DNA of 47,930 nucleotides from Parachlorella kessleri (taxonomy: Eukaryota; Chlorophyta; Trebouxiophyceae; Chlorellales; Chlorellaceae), in contig BBXU01000018.1 in assembly GCA_001598975.1 (NCBI GenBank), forward strand, positions 1 to 47,930. Reading direction: 5' to 3'. The notes under the pieces are model-generated. The model made no database searches. It had not been told where the DNA came from and was given only the letters and a program-made list of their open reading frames with translations. The translations under genes and the position numbers were made by a program. Position 1 is the first letter of the stretch; each line of letters starts with the position of its first letter. This document shows, one piece after another, positions 9,087-19,985 of this stretch.

Positions 9087-12000
9087 CTAGAGTGCCATTG
9101 CCCCCAGCCACTCCAGTCCCATGTCCAGCCTGCCGCTGTCCACGCCCTCCAGCTGCCAGTCGTCACGCATGCGCTGCCGCCGGATCACGTCTTGCAGCGG
9201 CACCACCACGCGGCCCTGCAGCAGCATGGGGACCCCAAACAGTCAAGCCAAGCAGCAGCAGGACCTGAGGCGTGCGAGGGAGCAAGCAGGAGCCGGGAAC
9301 CGCAGAATGAACTTGGGAAATGCGGTTTGCCAAGATAGGCCCTTTAACAACGCCGAAGTTCGAATTGCCCAGGCAAAAGTGTGGCCTCTGCCGACTCAGC
9401 TTACTCTGCGCACGCCAACACCTATTGGACTAGCCACACGCCCCACACCCTCAGCACACCAAGCGGACCCATTGCCATGGCACCTCCTTGCAACGGTCAG
9501 GTCAGCATGCCTTCCTAGCAGCGTCCCAGGTGCCATGCCGCGAGGCTTGCCATGGCCACCCCACACCATCCGTCCCATGGACCAACGCGTCACCTTGAAC
9601 TCAGACATATACAGCCAGTGGACATCGTAGATCTCAAGCAGGATGACGGTGTCCGGGTTGGTAGCTGTGTCCGCATCCAAAATGAACTCCATGGTCTGGT
9701 CAAACACTGGGTTGCGGCTGTTGGTCTTCTTGCCACGCTCCGTCTGCTTGAAGTAGCGACCCACGCTCACCCGGCACCGCCTGCAACAACAACCCAACTC
9801 CAGGTTATGTCTGCAATGCAGGGTGCATCTTTCTTGCACTTAAGGCTCAGTTCAGAGCATACCTGGAAGCTGAGACGTCCCCCCCATGTGACAAAGCTGA
9901 TAGCACGAGCACTGTGGATTCCTGGATCATCTTTGCTATCGTGCTGGCACCCGGGGATTATCAACATCAGAACGTGTGCACAGCAGCGTGGGGTTAGCAG
10001 CTAAGCTTGGCCCACAACAGTCACTGAACACATGACTGCGCGGCACTGGCTCACATGTTCTTAGTCATCAAGCCCCGCTTCCTGATCAGGTGCTGCGCCT
10101 GATTGAGGTGGATGTACAGGACCCCCCCACGCAGCACCTGCAGGCAGCACAGCCAGTAGGTTGCTCCCTCAGGCCGAAGGGCACCGAGTTGTGTGGGTAA
10201 GCTGCACGAGCTTTACATCCTAGGAGGCTGCTCCAAACTTACAGGGCGTGTTGTTGTGGGAGGGTCTTGCCTTCCCCCTGAAGCTCTGGTGGCCGGTTGC
10301 CTTGTCTGACTGACATTCAAGCCCCCATCACCAAGCACCGTCAACAGACAGGGGGCTCCGGGAAGGGCTCAGCAGAGGAGCGCAGCCAGGCAGGCAGCGG
10401 GTGAGAGTCGTACCTGGTACATGTGAGAGTGAGATGTGCTGAGGCGACTGAGGGAGGCGCCCGCGTCCCCTCCTGCCAGCATGGCTTGCAGCTCTTGCTG
10501 GGGGAAGGGGGAGTACGACACCTGCACCGGGCGAGGCGCCACAGCAGCCAACGAGGGTGAGTAAGCAGGAGGCACACTAGCACCTCGACTTGACCCAAAG
10601 CTATATGTCAAAATTCTGTGCCGGCTGGAGCGGTCCGTCAGTGTAACTTGGTGGGGCCGTCCAACACCCGACCCGCTTCAGGTATGTGAGAAGCGCGCCA
10701 GCCAGCCAGACAGTCACACAAGCTTGGTCTCACCTGCAACCCTGGCAGGCGCCAAGCGGCCACAAGATGACGACTTTCCAAAGCAACCCATGGCACGCTA
10801 AAGAACACTTACAAAGCAGCAGCGGCAGCAGTAGCAGCAGCGCACCTGTATGTGCAGCTTGCACTCCTTCCTGCTGGGCAGCGCCATCGCTGCCACGCGT
10901 ATCGCCCGCTGGAGCGCCTCTTGCCCCTGCCCTCCCAGCTGCCCAATCGCCTCCTTGCCCCTCTCCAACACCCCGCTGCCAGCGCTTCCGCTGACAGCGC
11001 CGCCACCCTGGCTCGCATCCCCCGACGCTGTTGCCCGCAGTTGTGTCCCTGCCATGGTTGTCCGGGGGCTGTCCCAGACCACCCTGCTGCCTGCTGCTCT
11101 GCGTGCTTTGCTGGCTGCTGACTTGAGCTTCCCCATGCGGACCCGTGGGTCCGCTGCTCTGTGACTGCTCGCAGGCACAGCTGCGGCCTGGCCGTGGGTG
11201 CTTGCTGCCGCAACCAGGCCCCCTGCCAGGGCAGCAACTGGGCCGCCACCCCCACTGGACCCCACAGAGCTGCCCCCGACCCCGCCAGCCAGGCTGGCGC
11301 TGCTGTCCACAGTCACCATGGGTCGCTGCTTAGGCTGCGGCAGTTGCTCCTCCTCTGGTGGGTGCGTCAGGGGCTGCGGCTGCTGGGGCGGCTGCTGCCC
11401 CTGCTGCAACAAGATATCGTTGCTGCTGGGCTGCGTCTGCGGCTTCCTCTTGTGCCGCCGCCGCGTCAGCCACCCCCGCTTGTGCGGCCTCTCCTCACTC
11501 ACAAGCCCGCCCTTACCGCTAAGCACCGTCCTCTCCGCGTCGCTCTCCCAGGGGAAGCGCAGCTTCTTCTCGGGCCTCAGCTCACCCCCCTGCTTGCCGT
11601 CGGCGCCACCCACAGGCAGCCACAGATCGTTGGTGGCGCCTGGGGTGAGGTCCAGGGTGTTTAGCGGCACCTCAACAGACCCTATCTTGTCATCGGGGGT
11701 CAGCACGTCGCTGTCCCACAAGGACAGGTTCAGGGTCTGGTGGGTGGTGTCGTGCACGATCAGCTGGAACTCCTCGTCCCAGATGGGGTGCACCGTGCTG
11801 CTCTTCACCGCGGTCTGCAGCTTCCGCCTGGGGCGCACATACAGCCTGCACATAGCAGACACCAACGCCATGAAGTTAGCCGTGCTGCATGTGCTTCCTG
11901 CGGCAGCCACCTCAGACTGTTGTTGGACCATGGCGTATAGCAGGACCTCACACAGCTGACATGTGCCCACCCCAAGGCAACCATAGCCAGGACTTGCTTG

Positions 12001-14680
12001 GGTTGTAGCATGGGAACCAACCCATGATGCACAGCAGGCCCACCACATGCGAATAGAGGGGAACTTCTCAAAATCCTTGCAACAGGGTAGCTCCGGTACT
12101 TGCTTGCAGTAAGGGTCCGAGGCCTTGAAGAGGTCCATGCGCGGCACGTTGGTCGCCTCAACCACCTTGACCGTGAGTAGACCCACGGGCCGCTCCTGCT
12201 CCACGCCCACCAGGTCCGTCAGCCGCAGCACAAAGCCCTCGGGGAAGATGTACGGCCTGCAGGCTCGAACAGCGGCAGGGATGGGGGGTAGTGTTCACAG
12301 AGCAGGCAATGGGGCGGGGCGTGTCAGGCGCCTGCCGCACACACCGATTGGAAGGGGGTCGGCTGGACGTGTTGGTCGCAGCCGGTGCTGGAGCAGTAGG
12401 TAGAGATTGCCCTCTAGGAGGCCGCCCTCTACGTGCTGGCCGCATGGCCATCCCCTCCAGATTCTCAATCCTAACCCCCTACCACCAGGGGGCCTTCAGA
12501 TGCAGGTGCAAGGGAATACAGCACACAACCCCAGGTGTGGCAAGAAGAGTGCGCTTGCTCAGCATGCCCAGCAGGCCCACCTGAGGACCTCGTTCTTGAT
12601 GAAGGAGTTGATCCAGGCCTCCAGCCCCGGGAACCACATGGGGTTGCCGCCCATCACCTTCACCTACACACCCACCCAGCACAGCACAGCGCACGAGTTG
12701 CTCTTTCTGTCTGCCAACAGAATCCCCGGCCTGCAGTCAATGATCGTTTCGAACCGCCCGCAGGCAACGCCATCTGCGAGCGGTGCAGGCGGCCCCCCAG
12801 CCAGCTCACTTGTCCCCGGCTGCACACCAGCCCCCCAATCATGTGCCACGGCAGGCAGGCTACCGTCAACCCCAGCTGCCATCTGAGCGGTGAGGCCAGC
12901 AGCCACCCCCTACTAAGGCCTACACACCCACCTGGTACGAGAGCGTGGGCGCTTCAACAAAGGACATCTTGACGGCTCCCACCACGGGGATGGTGTCGAT
13001 CAGGGGCCGCAGTGTGGCTCTGAGCCGCCCCCGGGCCACCAGGTCACGCACCGTCACCTGCGACACAGACAGCGCAACATCAACCCACATCAGCACCAGG
13101 CATGCAGGGGGTGACCCTGCCGAACACTGGCTTTAACAGTCTACGAGCCGGCATCCGGGATTCCCCCCTCCTCGCCCCCAAGAGCGCCCCTCAGACCCAG
13201 GAATGCACCAGTATGGCCTGCGAGGCCTGCCTACTCCTTGAAGCTGCAAGGGCAGCAGCAGGTCCTCCCCAAGGTGGGTCACAAGCCAGCTCTTGCACGC
13301 ACCGTACCTTGACTGTCACCGCCTTGGACAGCAGGGACACCAGGTGGCCCAGCACAGGGAAGCGCTCCTCTGGCGAAACCCGCATCATCAGCTTGACTGC
13401 AGCACCACATGCTTCCACTTCTCAGCACTTCTGCTATTGGGGCACTTGAACACTGCCTATGCTTGCTGGCAACCAGGGGGAAGTCACACAGGATGTGGAC
13501 AAGCAAGGCCAGCCTCAGGTCGCTCCTTCGCCGCAGTCAAGCTGGCACTTTGTGCCCGCCTCCCTGCCGTGCGAGCCCCAGACTCGGTTACATCTCCTTG
13601 TGGCACCGTGCCCTTTGCCGATCACATCCCTGTGGAACTAGCATGTCTCTCTATGACCTGCCCACGATACCTGCTCGGCAAACTGGCACCACCCCTCACC
13701 GCCTCACCTTCCATCTTGGACGCCCAGCTGAAGTCGAACTCGGTGGACAGCTCCTCCCGGCACATGTGGGTGTCTTGGCAGTACACCTTCACCCCTGCAC
13801 CGTGCCCACACGCACACATCTGCTACTGGCAAGGCTTGACGCGAATACCCACTGCTAGGCACTCCTGGTCCCCCAGCCAGGCGCCTGCCTTCTCAATCTA
13901 TCCTCCTGTCAATGACCACCACCAGAGCCACAGCCACAGCCTCACACTGAGCTTGCATGCAGATCCTGTACGCACCACACTCGGCCACATGCCTGTCACG
14001 GTGGGTGGCACATGGCCCAGGATGATGCCCTGCAGCTTGACCCCGCTGGTGTGCAGCCACTTGGGCCGCCAGAAGTCGTTGGAGTTGAGCAGCTCATCCA
14101 GGTTCTCCCAGGCCCACTTGCAGGCGGCCTTCTCAATGTGCGGCCACAGGCACTGTAAACAGCGCCCGATGGCTGGTTAGCCTGATGACAGTATCACAGC
14201 ATGAGCCGCATTGTCTCAGCTACGAGGCATCCATCTTTGAACCCGGCCTAGGACTTATGCCCTCTCAGCCTGGAAGTGCTGGCAACCGGACGGCATGAGC
14301 CCGCGGCCCAGCAGCAGCCCCACCTGCGTAATGGAGTTGAGCCATTGCACCCTAACAACATCAGGGAATCGCAGCCAGGGTGGCAGGTCTTCCTGCAGCC
14401 AAAGAGAGCGAGCCTGGTTAGGGATATTCAACTTCGGAACAACCCCTACAGGGCGCCATAAATATAGCAGAAACACGCACAGAGGTAGGCTCTGTTAGGT
14501 GGCACTCACCCCTCCCAGCAGCTGTTTCAGGGTCTCAATATCCATGTCTTGCAGGCCTGCAACAATCTTCTGCTTCTCATGCCGCTGCTGCTGTAGCTTG
14601 AGCAGAAGGTAAGTCCCCCCAGCGACCAACAACGTAAGGGTGACGCCCAACAGAAAGGCGAGCAGCACAAGTGCCAGCAT
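9087..14680 (-). CDS. Extended-synaptotagmin / plant SYT-like SMP and tandem C2 protein
   Basis: Predicted 814-aa ER-anchored lipid-transfer and tethering protein for ER-plasma membrane contacts. Exons: 14680-14510, 14392-14324, 14152-13993, 13794-13708, 13396-13308, 13057-12932, 12663-12581, 12256-12104, 11845-10846, 10521-10414, 10137-10055, 9780-9594, 9215-9087. An N-terminal membrane hairpin (residues 1-28) precedes an SMP domain (about 60-285; PPWLRFPDVVRVQWLNS, VKVMGGNPMWFPGLE). C2A begins near 287 and has Ca2+-loop acidic residues (MDLFKASDPY, LWDSDVLTPDD). After DLWLPVGG a disordered, Gln/Gly/Ala-rich insert of about 240 residues interrupts C2A before its last strand, CKLHIQVSYSPF. 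C2B (about 683-814) ends GRLDMGLEW, as in plant SYT1, but its loops lack the usual Asp cluster (TKNMRCRVSVG). Two introns appear to be GC-AG (donors at 13992 and 12103). Plant NTMC2 and animal E-Syt proteins share this layout. Confidence 0.9.
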
Positions 14681-14998
14681 GTTCCAGGGATTAGCCTAGG
14701 ACATGGTGAGGGAGTGCTGTAAGGCTAGGCAGACGCGTTGTTCCACCCTCGAGTAATGATACTCGGCACAATCAGTGATCCTTGTGAACAGCACGGGAGC
14801 ACCTCAGTTACATCAATCTGTAGATTTGCTTCATTCAATGCGCCCCTCGTCGCTGGGGTGTTCAGTTCGGTGGGACGTCCCAGGAAGCTGGACGCTGGCG
14901 CCCCTGCTGTGAATGCTGCCCGGCTCAGTTGGCCGTCTCCAAGGCTACATGGCTAACACTGTACCAACGGCTTATGGCACTGGGTATGGTTCGCTAGC
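14681..14998. promoter_or_regulatory. Divergent intergenic region between SMP-C2 and Kelch genes
   Basis: 318 bp between two divergent ATG codons. It must contain both 5' UTRs and core promoters. I recognise no TATA box, repeat or ORF of note here. Shared promoter use is inferred from spacing only. Confidence 0.4.
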
Positions 14999-17900
14999 AT
15001 GGGTTCCGGGAGAGACAAGCGGAAGAAGGTGAAGGGCAAGGTGCCTGGCAAGGGCGCCGAGAAGACTGCGAAAAAGACGGAAAAGAACTCTGAAAAGTCA
15101 ACACGTCGCGTAGAGCGCAAAGCAGTGGTGAGTACATAGCATGGCATCATGCATGCAGTGATGTAGTGACTGGAGCATAGGTGGCAGGAAGTGCGAACAG
15201 GGAGTGAGAGCTGGGCTGTACTGATAGGACTGGATGTATTTGTTTGGTGCTTGTTGATGGCCAAAGCAAGGAACTAGCCGTGCCATCTTAGTTTTACACA
15301 GCAAGAACTTTGTTAGTGGAGGACAACTAGAATGGGCGGCAGATAGAGATATAGGCAACGTCCTTACTAAGTGAAGACCACCCGCCGGCGTCAGATTGTG
15401 TCACCCAGCCTGCCGTGCTTTGCAGGGTGGTGAGGATGACATTGATGCGCTGCTGGCTCAGTTTAAGTTGAAAGATGCCCAGGTGGATGAGGTGCGGGTG
15501 CTGGAGGGCAAAGCCCCCACTGCCCGTGTCTACGCCTCCTTTGTGCCTCTCCCCAGCCAAAAGGAGAATGAGGTCCTCTTGTTTGGTGGCGAGTGGTATG
15601 ACGCGGATAGAGACAAGACGCATGTGTACGCGGTGAGTGGGAACCATTTGTTTGGGGCAGCAGGCGGTGTTGTGGGACATGGGCGGGTGCTTTCCATAGG
15701 GGCCCGACAATGGGGTGACCAGTCCGGCTGCCACCAGGCTGCTCTCAGATCCTTGAATGCCGAGCTCGCTCTGTCGCCGCCATTCTTTTTTGAACAGGGT
15801 AAACCGTTTTTGCCAGTTTGGGGTTATTTCATTGGTCGGCCCAGCATTTCACATAGACTGGCCCCTGCAGGAAATATTTGTATACAACACCGACAAGGAC
15901 AGCTGGAGGCAGGTTGTCAGCCCAAACGGGTAAGAGCTACACAACTTTGCGGCATTAAGGACTTGGTGTGCATCGCATCATTCCCATGCAGTTGGCCCTT
16001 ACTAAACAAACTGTAGGCTTCAACCATTGCAGCAGCTGTGCCAGCTCCTCTCTTGTTATCTGCTGCGCAGGCCCCTGCCTCGCACCAGCCACCAGGCGGT
16101 GATTCACAAGGGCTACATGTATGTATTTGGCGGGGAGTTCACCTCACTCAACCAGGTTAGCCACGCTTGGCAGGCCCTGACGGCCGGCGTGAGACAGGAT
16201 GCATGCCTATGGGCACCCTGTCTGTCCTTTTACAAGCTGGGGAAAGGGCGCAGGGGGTGTCAGGCAAGCGTTTACGCCATGGAGCATGGGGGCCATACAG
16301 ACCTGTAGTTGCATATGCCGCTGGCCAGCAGTCTTGCCTTGAGACAATGCCGCCGTCCTGGCTGGGGGGGACAGGCCAGCTTGCTGGCTGTGCTACTGCT
16401 TGCAGGAGAAGTTCCGCCACTACAGCGACCTGTGGCGGCTGAGCCTGGCTGACTGGCGGTGGGAGCAGCTGCCCAGCAAGGGCGGCCCTTCAGCCCGCAG
16501 CGGCCACCGTATGGCGGTGTACAAGAACACCCTGCTGCTGTTTGGGGGCTTCTTTGACACTGGCAGAGAGACCAAGTGAGCCAGGGGGCTGCAGCTAACT
16601 GGACGCGGCAGGGGTGGGCAGCGCTGCTGCAAATGTAGACAGAGAAGGCGGACGCCTAGCAGCGACTGTGTAGCCTTCCTGGACGGACACGCTGTCTGCC
16701 CTGAGCTTTGGGCGCTGCGCTAGCAACAGCTCTCGGGAGCAGGTCCCTCCTGTCTGGCCAGACAGGGGCAGTTGATATGGAAGCAGTGGGAGGGTAGCAA
16801 GCGGTGCCTGTCTGACCTCTCTGGGTGCCTTGGCTATCAACGTCGCAGGTACTACAACGACCTATGGGCGTTTAGCATAGAGGAGCTGAAGTGGGAGGCG
16901 CTTGGTCCCCAGCCTGGCCAGCCAGCCCCTTCGGCCCGGGGCGGGTGCCAGCTGGCGGCTGCTGGCGACTCGCTGTACCTCTTTGGGGGCTACTCTGTGC
17001 TAAAGGCAGAGCCGCAGGGGGGTGAGTCTGCGAATCAGTGGGCTCTTTGGTGGTAGTAGAGCTGACGACCAGGCCGACCACCCTGGCCTGCCGGCGTGTC
17101 TCAGTTTGCTGCTGGCCACTGCAGGGAAGCACTGGTGGCGTCTCTCTGGCATGTGCAGCAGTGCCAAGCTGAGGCATACAGCACACTGTCTCGCTGCTAG
17201 AGGGCGTGCCTGACCAACATCACAGTAGCCTAAGCCTGAGTGAGTGTCACATCTCCCACGTCTCTGTGCAGAGGGCTCCCTTGCCAAGCGGAAAGCCAAG
17301 GACGAGGACAATGGCAAAGGCGTGACGCATGATGACATCTGGTGCCTGGACCTCAAAAGCCACCAGGTAGGCAGGCTGGCCCTGGGCAAACTCGGTCCAC
17401 CTGGCTACGTGGACCATGCTGTGCCAGCGCATGGTGGTCGAACTTGCGTATGTAGCATGGCCAGCCATAGCCAGGACACACTCACTACGGTTCCCATAGC
17501 GCGCTCAAGTGCCCAAGGACTTGTGTGCGTGCGTGCGTGTGCGTGGGTCTCTGCAGTGCAACAGCTAGCTGCAGCGAGGCGTGCGGCATCGTGTGGGGTC
17601 CACTGCAATGCCATAGATGCCCCCACCTGGTGCGTGCGTGCAGTGGGAGCGTGTGAAGAAGGCGGGCATGGCGCCTGGCGCACGCACCAGCTTTGGCATG
17701 GTCACCCACAAGCGGCGGGCGGTGCTGTTTGGAGGCATCCTGGACAGGGAGGGACAGGTGGGGCACTGGTGGCTGCCTTTCAACAGTGTCAACGATGGGG
17801 GGTACTTGCGGGGCATGATGAGTGGTGTGGGAGTTGGTAATACCTGGTCACAGCCATGAGCACTGACGCCCCACATTTGTGAAGCGGAGCCGGGGGTCAC

Positions 17901-19670
17901 ACAAAAGTGCAGTTGTTACGCCTGTGTCAAGTGTATGCTTTGAAAGATTAGTCCACCGCTGTTAACCCCCCCTCGGCGCCCCCTTCCCTCCCCCTTCCTC
18001 CCCCCCAGGCCCTTCCAAAACCCCACATACACATACACACACCACCACCCCGCCTCACAAATGCCACAGCAACAGTTGAACCAGGTCTGGTGGCCCTGCA
18101 GGGGGACAAGCTGTACTCGGAACTCTTTAACGAGCTCTACCAGTTCAATTTTGACAGCCGGCGGTGGTTCCCCATGGTCGTGCGGCCCCCTCGCAAGCAG
18201 CAGCAGCAGCAGCAGGCCGCCAGGCAGGAAGATGGGGCGGAGGCAAGCGACAGTGGCGACAGTGGGACGGCAGGGAGCCAGCCGCAGCATGGGCAGCAGC
18301 CACAGGAAGGCATTAGGGGTGCAGCAGCAGCAGCAGCAGTGGACAGTGGGGAGGCGGAGCAGCAAGAAGAGGCCAAGTTGCCTCCCAGGGTCAGCCCAGA
18401 GATGCACGCCATCCTGCAGAAGGCTATGGCTGACAAGAGCTCGGCGTTCCACAGGGCAGCTGTTCGCATCCAGAGCCGATACCGCGGCTATGTCGTGAGA
18501 AAGGTGCGTGGCAGTAAGGTTAGGGAGCGTGCTGCTAAGAAGGGCATGTCAATGCGGTGTACGTGGTATGGGCCTGACTGCCAGTGTTTGCATAGCAGTC
18601 TGGGCAACAAGGGGCACAGCCAGTAGTTCGCAGAAAGAATATTGGTGGACACAGCAGGTCTTGGTTGCGAGGGTTCAACGCTCCGCGTTATTTGGACTGC
18701 AGGCATACACTGCGTACCGATTGGGTGGGCAAATCTCTGAGCTCTTGTACTCCCCCGCAACCTATGGCATTGACTTGTCTGCCAAGGACATGATTAAGCC
18801 GCGCGCCAGGTGAGGCATACCACATTCGGCTGGTCGGCAGCACGATTTAAGAAGTGATGCGTGGCAGCCAGAAGAAATTTTCTGCCGCGAATCATGCTGT
18901 TTTCAATTGACTGTCAACATCATAATGTAAACTGCCTTGGCACGCCACATTGTGTTTTGCAGGGTGCGCTCATCTAGTACCTAGGCTTTTTGCAGAAGCC
19001 GCAGGGGTGAAGGTAGCTGCTCACTGGTGCTCAATTTTGCAGGGCTTCTCCCATGATGACAGTGCTGAAGAACACGCTGTGGATGTGGGGTGGCACTGTA
19101 GAGGTGAGCTGTCATCGCCTTGTTGCGGGTTAGCGTGCGGGCATATTTATGTGGAGATGGAAGGGAGGACTCCAGCCACCAAGTTTTGCATTGGGGTGTC
19201 ACTATGCTGCCTACAACTGACTGCGCCCTGCCTCCCATGCTGCCTTGCACAATGGCCTGCTTGTTGGGGTCACAGCGCAGGCCATTTCATACCTCTCCCT
19301 GCTGCCTGCAGATCGAGACAGCTGATGTCAACCTTGATGATGTAAGTCTGAGGCCAAATGGCGCCAGGCTGCTCGCTGCGATACATATTGTATACTTTAC
19401 GATGCATTGCTGGACAGCCTCTTGACCGGCTGACATGCCGGTCTGGGCTGTTGTGGTGGCTTATGGAAGGATGGTCTGTGCCTGAAGTCCTATATTCATG
19501 TTATGTCGCCACCAACTCGCATTGACGCTGCTGAGGTGCAGATGTGGAGCCTCGAGCTCAACAAGCTGGACGGCTGGCGGTGTGTCAAAGAGAACAGCAT
19601 GGGCGAGGAGGCGTTCAAGGATATCAGCACTGACGAGGAGGACAGCAGCAGCTCAGACAGCGATGGATAG
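14999..19670 (+). CDS. KLHDC4-type Kelch-repeat protein with an IQ motif
   Basis: Predicted 586-aa protein. Exons: 14999-15127, 15426-15632, 15871-15929, 16071-16155, 16406-16575, 16849-17021, 17272-17366, 17644-17757, 18102-18503, 18703-18809, 19043-19103, 19312-19341, 19542-19670. A Lys-rich start (MGSGRDKRKKVKGK) precedes DDIDALLAQFKLKDAQ, as in KLHDC4. Kelch blades show repeated GG plus aromatic motifs: ENEVLLFGGEW, GYMYVFGGEFTSLNQ, NTLLLFGGFFDTGRE, DSLYLFGGYS, RAVLFGGILD, NTLWMWGGTVE. Exon 9 adds a Gln/Ala-rich linker and then a good IQ calmodulin-binding motif (RIQSRYRGYVVRKAYTAYRL, about residues 466-485), followed by GGQISELLYSPATYGIDL. The C-terminus is acidic (STDEEDSSSSDSDG). Molecular function is unknown; a beta-propeller scaffold is likely. 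I recall plant homologues with a similar IQ segment, whereas human KLHDC4 lacks it; this was not checked. Confidence 0.9.
15173..15237 (+). repeat. Dispersed ~65-bp repeat, copy 3 (intronic)
   Basis: Copy inside the first intron of the Kelch gene: GAGCATAGGTGGCAGGAAGT then GCGAACAGGGAGTGAGAGCT and ACTGGATG. It is very similar to copy 1 over about 60 bp, including GCGAACAGGGAGTGAGAGCT. Confidence 0.8.
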
Positions 19671-19984
19671 GCAGCTGGCGGGTCAGAAAGGCACCTGTAG
19701 CATATATAATTGGTTCAGTGGCAGGCCAGAAAGATCGACGTGCTGGCATGCGACATTTGAACTAAGGGTGCCGATTAGGTGAGCTGTCAAAACCTAGGGC
19801 ATGATGCAACACAACTGAATATGAACACCTTGTAAAGACCATGCATGTAGATGAGGCAAGGATGTCGCTCAGTGAACTCTCCCGGAAGAAGCAGGGGAAA
19901 ATCGATGCACTTGGGTGCACAAGTGTTAAGGAAGGCAAGGATACATAAATACAAGCAGCAGTGGGATAGCTATCCCACTGCTGC
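19671..19984. other. Convergent intergenic region (Kelch / TPX2)
   Basis: 314 bp between convergent stop codons. It contains the probable Kelch polyadenylation motif at 19831 and most of the 32-bp palindrome at its right edge. No ORF of note. Confidence 0.6.
19831..19835 (+). terminator. Putative TGTAA polyadenylation signal of the Kelch gene
   Basis: TGTAA is the usual chlorophyte near-upstream polyadenylation element. This one lies 161 nt after the Kelch stop codon. The motif is short, so chance occurrence is possible. Confidence 0.45.
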
Positions 19985-19985
19985 T
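19954..19985. repeat. Perfect 32-bp palindrome at the TPX2 stop codon
   Basis: The left arm AGCAGCAGTGGGATAG (19954-19969) is followed with no spacer by its exact reverse complement (19970-19985). On the minus strand it begins at the last base of the TPX2 TGA, so it lies at the very start of that gene's 3' UTR. It could form a long hairpin in RNA or a cruciform in DNA. There is no T run after it, and intrinsic termination is not expected for Pol II. Confidence 0.95.

Noticed and set aside
11198..11959. 253-codon plus-strand ORF inside the long SMP/C2 exon
   Set aside because: It is the antisense shadow of a GC-rich, Gln/Gly-rich coding exon; the minus-strand frame contains a clear C2 domain.
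19954..19985. Palindrome as an intrinsic (hairpin plus U run) terminator
   Set aside because: No T run follows on either strand, and the genome is eukaryotic, where this mechanism is not expected for protein genes.
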